From: an uncultured Lachnospiraceae bacterium
GTDB lineage: Bacteria > Bacillota > Clostridia > Lachnospirales > Lachnospiraceae
Direction of reading: 5' to 3'
Length of the DNA stretch: 64,000 nt
Assembly (NCBI GenBank): GCA_910578845.1
Contig: CAJTSL010000020.1
Location: 1-64,000 of the forward strand
Positions 58,701 to 64,000 of this stretch are shown here, piece by piece (within the stretch, counting starts at the first letter, position 1; each line of letters opens with the position of its first letter). Under the pieces are notes generated by a model, which was given only the letters and a program-made list of their open reading frames with translations, did not search any database and had not been told where the DNA came from. The position numbers and the translations under genes were made by a program.

Positions 58701-59909
58701 ATGAAATTTTGGAAAAAATTAGTATGTGTGCTCATTTGCATAGGGATTGTCTTGCTATTTCCTGATGGAAAGGCTGAAGCGACTACGAATGACAGTATCC
58801 GTGAAAAAGAGGCGGAGATTGCCGAAGCCAAAAAAGAGGTCGAGTCATTAAAATCCAGTTTGACGGATGTGGAAAAACTGAAAAAAGAGTTAGAACAGTC
58901 TAAAAGTGACCTGAATGCTTATGTTACGCAATTGGATACACAGCTTAACAGCATCCAGGCGAAAATAGACGAGTACACGAATCTGATTGCAGAAAAGGAA
59001 AGAGAGATAGAAATTACAACAGAAGAGCTAAACGCAGCTATCGCAAGGCAGGAAGAGCAATATGCGGCGATGAAGACACGGATTAAGTTTATGTATGAGC
59101 AGGGAGACGCGCTGTATATGGAGCTCATATTCTCGGCGACCAGCTTGTCAGATACGCTCAATAAGGCAGATTATGTAGAAGCGTTATCTGCATATGACAG
59201 GGCGCAGCTAGACGAATACGTGCAAACAAGAGAACTGATAGCGCTTTGTAAAGAAGAGCTAGAGAGTGAAAAAGAAGTTCTAAATGAAGCAAAGCTTGCT
59301 GTGGAGGCAGAGGAGAAGGCGGTCAGCGATTTGATATCGGAGAAGGAAGCGCAGATTGTATCCGTTTCTTCCGATATATCCACGAAAGAAGCAGCCATAA
59401 AAGAATATGAAGATATGATAGCTTCGGAAAACGCTGAAATCGCTGCTCTTGAGAAAGCTGTTGCGGAAGAAAAGGCGCGGCTTGCAGCGGAAAATGCAAA
59501 AGCCAGGATTTATGACGGCGGTATGTTCACATGGCCATGCCCAGGCTATAAGAGGATTTCTGATGATTATGGAAACCGTATGCATCCTACGTTGGGCATT
59601 GAGAAGTTCCATAATGGATTGGATATGGCGGCAGCTTCTGGTACGCCGATCCTTGCGGCATATGATGGAGATGTAGTCGCAGCGGCTTATAGTTCTTCCA
59701 TGGGCAATTATATTATGATTGATCATGGCGGTGGCCTGTATACAATTTATATGCATTCTTCTGCGCTATATGTCTCAAAAGGGCAGTCTGTTTCTAAGGG
59801 ACAGACGATTGCGGCAGTCGGCAGTACCGGACGCTCAACAGGTCCTCACTTACATTTTGGCGTCCGCTTGAACGGTAATTATGTCAGTCCTTGGAATTAT
59901 TTAAAGTAA
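58701..59909 (+). CDS. M23-family peptidoglycan hydrolase with coiled coil (EnvC/PcsB-like layout)
   Basis: Secreted protein of 402 residues. It has a signal peptide (about 1-28, KLVCVLICIGIVLLFPDGKAEA), then long coiled coils (about 30-255, heptads such as EKEREIEITTEELNAAI). A C-terminal LytM/M23 domain (about 280-402) follows, with RMHPTLGIEKFHNGLDMAA, GNYIMIDHGGG and the zinc HxH in STGPHLHFGVR. Such proteins are activated by FtsEX through the coiled coil to cut cross-links during cell separation. The metal-binding residues look complete, unlike degenerate EnvC. 45 bases after ftsX. Confidence 0.93.
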   Translation: MKFWKKLVCVLICIGIVLLFPDGKAEATTNDSIREKEAEIAEAKKEVESLKSSLTDVEKLKKELEQSKSDLNAYVTQLDTQLNSIQAKIDEYTNLIAEKEREIEITTEELNAAIARQEEQYAAMKTRIKFMYEQGDALYMELIFSATSLSDTLNKADYVEALSAYDRAQLDEYVQTRELIALCKEELESEKEVLNEAKLAVEAEEKAVSDLISEKEAQIVSVSSDISTKEAAIKEYEDMIASENAEIAALEKAVAEEKARLAAENAKARIYDGGMFTWPCPGYKRISDDYGNRMHPTLGIEKFHNGLDMAAASGTPILAAYDGDVVAAAYSSSMGNYIMIDHGGGLYTIYMHSSALYVSKGQSVSKGQTIAAVGSTGRSTGPHLHFGVRLNGNYVSPWNYLK

Positions 59910-59919
59910 ACGGAGATGA

Positions 59920-61245
59920 ATGATTTTGGATAATTGTGGATATAGTAGTAATAACGAAATGAATCAGGGAGCACCGAATAACTTGTATCCAAATAAACCG
60001 CAGCAGGAACAAAATCAGACAAAAGGCATGTTTCTTGTCGGTCTGCTGACCGGTGTAGTGATTAGCGCCCTTACGGCAAGCTGTATTTATATTGGCATAC
60101 GGATCACTAATTCCTGGCAGATTAATAGAGCAAGACAGGCAAGCGCCAATGGCATGGCGCCGGATAGCGTCATCAACGATGATACCATTGCCAAGCTCGA
60201 AGCGATAGAAGATGTCATTGCGAAATACTATTTTCAGGAAGAAGATATCCATACGGATGAAATGATAGAAGGAATGTATGCCGGTATGGTAGCGTCTCTG
60301 GGAGACCCATATTCGACATATTACACAGCGGAAGAGTGGAAGCTGATGATGCAGGATAGCGAAGGGATTTATTTCGGCATCGGGGCATACATTCAATTAG
60401 ATAAGACAACCGGATTTGGTAAAATTAACGGTGTTATAGAGAACACGCCTGCACAGGAAGCCGGTTTGCGAGAAGATGATATTATTTATATGATAGATGG
60501 TGAAATTGCCCAAGGGTTGGAATTGACTGAGATCGTTTCAAGGATCAAAGGCGAAGAAGGCACGACGGTACATTTGACCATTTACCGGGAAGGGGAAGAA
60601 GATTATCTGGAATTCGATGTTGTCAGGATGCAGATTGAATCTCCCACGGTCGAGTATGAAATGCTGGATAACGGGATTGGCTATATCCAGATTACGGAAT
60701 TTGATGATGTTACGGTAGACCAGTTTACAGAAGCTCTTGCCGTTGTCAAGGGATCTGGCGCTACAGGCCTGATCTTGGATTTACGTAGTAACCCTGGAGG
60801 AAGCCTGTCTGCAGTTGTGGATATCGCAAGGCAGATTTTACCGGAAGGGCTGATTGTATATACGGAAGACCGTGACGGAGAACGGATTGAATATGACTGT
60901 GGAGGAGAAAATGAATGGAAATTGCCATTAGTCGTATTAGTAAACGGTAATTCTGCAAGCGCATCGGAGATCCTTGCGGGTGCTATCAAAGATTATGGGA
61001 TCGGGACTTTAATTGGTACGACAACATTTGGAAAAGGTATCGTACAACGGATATTGCCTCTTACGGATGGCACGGCATTGAAATTGACGGTTAGCGCTTA
61101 TTATACACCTAAAGGGAACAATATCCATAATATTGGCATTGAGCCCGATATCGTATGCGAGTACGATAGGGATGCATTCTATGATGATGGGATAGATAAC
61201 CAGTTAGAGCGGGCAAAAGAAGAAATTCAGAAAATGATCGGATAA
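59920..61245 (+). CDS. C-terminal processing peptidase (S41/CtpA family)
   Basis: Membrane-anchored serine protease of 441 residues. One N-terminal helix (about 37-60, GMFLVGLLTGVVISALTASC), a PDZ domain (about 150-235: GIYFGIGAYIQLDKTTGFGKI, TPAQEAGLREDDIIYMIDG), and the S41 core (about 250-400) with DLRSNPGG, the catalytic serine motif NGNSASASEIL (about 342-352) and the lysine in TTFGKGIVQ (Lys372). CtpA homologues trim cell-wall hydrolases or secreted factors, fitting the FtsEX-M23 context. GGAG precedes the ATG. Confidence 0.94.
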   Translation: MILDNCGYSSNNEMNQGAPNNLYPNKPQQEQNQTKGMFLVGLLTGVVISALTASCIYIGIRITNSWQINRARQASANGMAPDSVINDDTIAKLEAIEDVIAKYYFQEEDIHTDEMIEGMYAGMVASLGDPYSTYYTAEEWKLMMQDSEGIYFGIGAYIQLDKTTGFGKINGVIENTPAQEAGLREDDIIYMIDGEIAQGLELTEIVSRIKGEEGTTVHLTIYREGEEDYLEFDVVRMQIESPTVEYEMLDNGIGYIQITEFDDVTVDQFTEALAVVKGSGATGLILDLRSNPGGSLSAVVDIARQILPEGLIVYTEDRDGERIEYDCGGENEWKLPLVVLVNGNSASASEILAGAIKDYGIGTLIGTTTFGKGIVQRILPLTDGTALKLTVSAYYTPKGNNIHNIGIEPDIVCEYDRDAFYDDGIDNQLERAKEEIQKMIG

Positions 61246-61312
61246 AAAGAAAGAACGATAAATTGTGCCTGGGTGTGGAAACTGCACGGGGGATGAAAGG
61301 ATTAAGATACGA

Positions 61313-64000
61313 ATGAGGAAGATTGGGCGTACAAGACAGCATATCAGATATGTATCCTGTATGATAGCGGCAGTGATAGGCCTGCTGCAGCCATGTGCAG
61401 CTTTGGCAGTAGAGGAAGCGAATACAGAAGTGGTCCAAGAGGAAGGGACAGAAGAAGGCGCAAGTGAAGGGAATGCAGTAAATTATATTACGGCTTTCGA
61501 GAAGTTAGCAGAAGAGGATGCATATTTTCCTTGCATGTATAAACCTAGTTTGGAAGAATTGGTAAGTGCTTTTCCGGAAACTCTTTCTGTTTGGATAGAC
61601 GAAGGTGCAACTCTTCTGGAGCTGGAAGTGACTTGGGATTGCGAAGAGGATTTTGATGCTACGTTAGCCGAGTCATATGTTTTTTATCCCCAATGGGATG
61701 ACGTGTCCTATCCGATTGCCGATTCGGTGAAGGATAATATAGAAATCCCATTGATTAGGGTGGAAGTACCGTCAGGAAATAATGTAATCAGTAATTTAGA
61801 AGAAGCGAAGAATGGATTGCAGGGGATCTTGCAAAGGAAGAACATTCTTGCGCTTGTTTATTTATGCGATAAATATGAAGTAAAACAGGAACCTTCTTAT
61901 GATAGCGGAACCATCCATACAGTAGTATGCGGACAGTCGGTACAAATTATAGACGTAGAGCCAAATGCGTACGGTTCTGTTTGGTATCAAGTTTTATTCT
62001 ATCGGAATGAAACGGCATATAAAGGGTATATAGAGAAAGAATATTTGGCTACATCTGATGAGGATTTTGCAGAGTGGGAGAATACTTATCTGGATTTATC
62101 AGCACTCCCTTCAACGATGACATCTGATGATGGCTATCCGGATGTAGACCAATTCCCGGCATCTTATCAGAATGCGTTGTATGCATTGAAGCAGAAACAT
62201 CCCAATTGGATTTTTGTCAGGATGGATACAGGAATAGATTGGGCAACTGCTATTGAAAAAGAATTGGGCGATAAGAGCTTAGTGCCTTCAAAAAGCTCGG
62301 GTTCCTGGCAAAACGGTACATACGGACAGGGATGGAGCTATGCTTCGGAGGGGATCCTAAAGTATTATATGGATCCCAGGAACTTCCTTACTGATCCGGA
62401 AATATTCCAATTTGAACAATTGACGTTTAACAGCTCCTATCATACCACGACCGCTGTACAGGAAGTTTTGAAGAACTCTTTTATGTCCTCTACGATCCCC
62501 GGGGATAGCCAGACTTATGCCCAAGCATTTACGGGAATCGGACAGAATCTGGGTGTCAGCCCCTTCCATCTTGCATCAAGAGTATTGCAGGAACAGGGGA
62601 CAAAAGGAAGCTCGGCGCTCATATCCGGTACTTATGCGGGATATGAAGGATACTACAATTATTTCAATGTAGGCGCTTCGGGAAAGACTGATAAAGAAGT
62701 TGTCCAAAGTGGTTTAAAAAGAGCGATTTCGGAAGGCTGGAACACACGGTACAAATCTTTGTATGGTGGCGCGGCAATTATAGGGGCGAAATACATATTA
62801 CAAGGACAGGATACTCTATATTTGGAGAAATTCAATGTCTCTAATGGAGGATATCCGAACTTCACGCATCAATATATGCAGAACATACAGGCGCCGAGTT
62901 CGGAGTCCGTTAATATCCGTAAGGCATATAATAATGCGGGCGCTTTAGAAAATAGTTTTGTCTTTAAGATACCTGTTTATTTGAATATGCCGGCGTCGGC
63001 ATGCTCTAAACCAGAAACGACGGATGCCATTACATTGGACAAAACGGCTATAGACAGTTTGGAAGTCAATAAAACAGTTGTTTTGATCCCTTATGTCAAT
63101 GGATCGAAAGTAGATTACGTTAGTAATATGACATTTGCCAGCAGCAATCCTACGGTGGCGGATGTGGACAGCCAAGGAAAGGTGACTGCGAAATCACCGG
63201 GAACAACAACGATTAGCTGTACCAGGAAAGGCGCAAATACGGCGACTTGTACGGTAACAGTCATTAAGGCGAATCCTACGGTATCTACGCCTGTCTTGTC
63301 ACCGCGTACTTATCAGGATGGGTTAAAATTGTCGGATATTGCGTTGCCGGATGGATGGGAATGGACAAACGCAGGTACGAAGATCGGTGTAGGTACGTTT
63401 TCTTATCCTGCGTTGTATACGCCGGAAGATACAACAAAGTATAATACTGTGACCAAAGAGATCAGTTTCACGATAACGAAAGCAATTCCTAATTGCCAGA
63501 TGCCGGAGAAATTAGAAGCAAAGACAGGCATGGTCTTAGGAGAGATAGAGCTTCCGAATGGATTTACATGGGAAAGCAATGTGGAGACGGAATTGAAAGA
63601 AGCTGGGGAATTCACATTCTATGTTTCTTACAATCCGGATGAAAAGAATTATTATACGGTAGAACATATACCGATTATTGTACATGTGATCAAATCGAAA
63701 GATGATCAAGATGACAACAACGGTAATACGTCGAGCGGAAGTACGTCAAGTGGCAGTACGTCGAGCGGAAGTACGTCAAGTGGCAGTACGTCAAGCGGGA
63801 GTACGTCGAACGGAAGTACCTCGAGCGGAAGTACGTCAAGCGGAAGTACCTCGAGCGGGAGTACGTCAAGCGGAAGTACATCAAGCGGGAGCACGTCGAA
63901 CGGAAGTACATCAAGCGGAAGTACGTCGAACGGAAGTACATCAATAAATACGACCTCGTCAAGTGCGTCATCTTCTGTGCCGGGGAACCAAGTTCCGGTA
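61313..64000 (+). CDS. Secreted beta-N-acetylglucosaminidase with Ig-like domain and Ser/Thr/Gly repeats (partial, runs off right edge)
   Basis: Open frame of 896 codons with no stop before the window end. A signal peptide (about 1-32, ending ALA) leads into a unique acidic region (about 35-190) and an SH3-like domain (about 195-245, HTVVCGQSVQIIDVEPNAYG). A glucosaminidase-like domain follows (about 279-530: YQNALYALKQKHPNWIF, QTYAQAFTGIGQNLGVSPFH, RVLQEQG with a probable catalytic Glu). Then come a bacterial Ig-like BIG2 domain (about 573-650: ITLDKTAIDSL, NPTVADVDSQGKVTAKSPGTTTI), further beta domains, and a TSSGS repeat stalk from about 806. It follows the FtsEX-linked hydrolase genes. 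The C-terminal anchor is not visible. Confidence 0.88.
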   Translation, partial: MRKIGRTRQHIRYVSCMIAAVIGLLQPCAALAVEEANTEVVQEEGTEEGASEGNAVNYITAFEKLAEEDAYFPCMYKPSLEELVSAFPETLSVWIDEGATLLELEVTWDCEEDFDATLAESYVFYPQWDDVSYPIADSVKDNIEIPLIRVEVPSGNNVISNLEEAKNGLQGILQRKNILALVYLCDKYEVKQEPSYDSGTIHTVVCGQSVQIIDVEPNAYGSVWYQVLFYRNETAYKGYIEKEYLATSDEDFAEWENTYLDLSALPSTMTSDDGYPDVDQFPASYQNALYALKQKHPNWIFVRMDTGIDWATAIEKELGDKSLVPSKSSGSWQNGTYGQGWSYASEGILKYYMDPRNFLTDPEIFQFEQLTFNSSYHTTTAVQEVLKNSFMSSTIPGDSQTYAQAFTGIGQNLGVSPFHLASRVLQEQGTKGSSALISGTYAGYEGYYNYFNVGASGKTDKEVVQSGLKRAISEGWNTRYKSLYGGAAIIGAKYILQGQDTLYLEKFNVSNGGYPNFTHQYMQNIQAPSSESVNIRKAYNNAGALENSFVFKIPVYLNMPASACSKPETTDAITLDKTAIDSLEVNKTVVLIPYVNGSKVDYVSNMTFASSNPTVADVDSQGKVTAKSPGTTTISCTRKGANTATCTVTVIKANPTVSTPVLSPRTYQDGLKLSDIALPDGWEWTNAGTKIGVGTFSYPALYTPEDTTKYNTVTKEISFTITKAIPNCQMPEKLEAKTGMVLGEIELPNGFTWESNVETELKEAGEFTFYVSYNPDEKNYYTVEHIPIIVHVIKSKDDQDDNNGNTSSGSTSSGSTSSGSTSSGSTSSGSTSNGSTSSGSTSSGSTSSGSTSSGSTSSGSTSNGSTSSGSTSNGSTSINTTSSSASSSVPGNQVPV
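63728..63937 (+). repeat. Fourteen 15-bp in-frame tandem repeats (TSSGS/TSNGS)
   Basis: Fourteen consecutive 15-base units like ACGTCGAGCGGAAGT encode Thr-Ser-Ser/Asn-Gly-Ser. Units differ mostly by synonymous changes. It forms a flexible Ser/Thr-rich stalk inside the truncated surface glucosaminidase gene. Confidence 0.95.

Noticed and set aside
63706..63894. Minus-strand frame encoding a Leu-Pro-Leu-Asp-Val repeat
   Set aside because: Antisense shadow of the 15-bp repeat; no start signal or function.
63728..63937. CRISPR array
   Set aside because: Repeats are contiguous 15-bp units without spacers and lie in frame inside a coding sequence.

Overview
The window looks like a chromosomal segment from a low-to-moderate G+C clostridial Firmicute, most likely a Lachnospiraceae member. 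The call rests on gene content: type III glutamine synthetase, the IreB-RuvX-DUF1292 cluster, a DUF6465 protein with a lysine/alanine-rich tail, a YjfB-type protein, an HPr-like protein lacking the active histidine, and an hrcA-grpE-dnaK-dnaJ operon with a CIRCE element. No 16S rRNA is present, so the genus is not resolved.

Left part (1-9.7 kb): fba, a small membrane protein, then a minus-strand operon encoding a complete sugar PTS: BglG/LicT-type antiterminator, EIIA-Glc, Enzyme I, HPr and a NagE-type EIIBC. The operon is preceded by a readable promoter and an overlapping RAT/terminator. Next comes a broken restriction-modification pair (intact C5 methyltransferase, internally deleted BsuBI/PstI-like endonuclease) and a cyclophilin.

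Accessory region (9.8-21.3 kb): a two-part GNAT protein, two tandem HTH/TPR-like (RRNPP-style) regulators, a convergent short ORF with a signal-peptide-like sequence, a 69-bp palindrome and an ABC exporter. I read these as a candidate peptide-signalling module. A ClbS/DfsB-like protein, a WYL regulator, an ABC-2 exporter operon starting with a 52-residue membrane peptide, and its probable two-component system follow.

Core region (21.5-64 kb): pyruvate kinase, an AEC transporter, glycerol kinase, aminotransferase, patatin, UppP, DUF6465 protein, the CIRCE-controlled heat-shock operon, a DUF3048 lipoprotein, aldo/keto reductase, prmA-vanZ-rsmE, cysteine desulfurase-thiI, an HPr-like protein, mtaB, a ireB-ruvX-DUF1292-rnj-ylbF-mltG-like-trmR-trhP string resembling the Bacillus yrr region, glnN, tRNA-Gln(CTG), a thioesterase, cvfB, a CPBP protease, a YjfB-type protein, a CdaR/PucR-type regulator, ftsE-ftsX, an M23 peptidase, an S41 protease and an edge-truncated repeat-bearing glucosaminidase that together look like a cell-wall hydrolysis unit.

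Two themes stand out. First, several textbook PTS control residues are missing: HPr has Lys at position 46, the antiterminator PRD2 lacks both histidines, and GlpK lacks the HPr-target histidine, whereas a separate HPr-like protein keeps the Ser-type site but lacks His15. Second, the 10.7-14.6 kb block may be an undescribed peptide-regulator-exporter system. Both are inferences from residues and layout; nothing was searched against a database.
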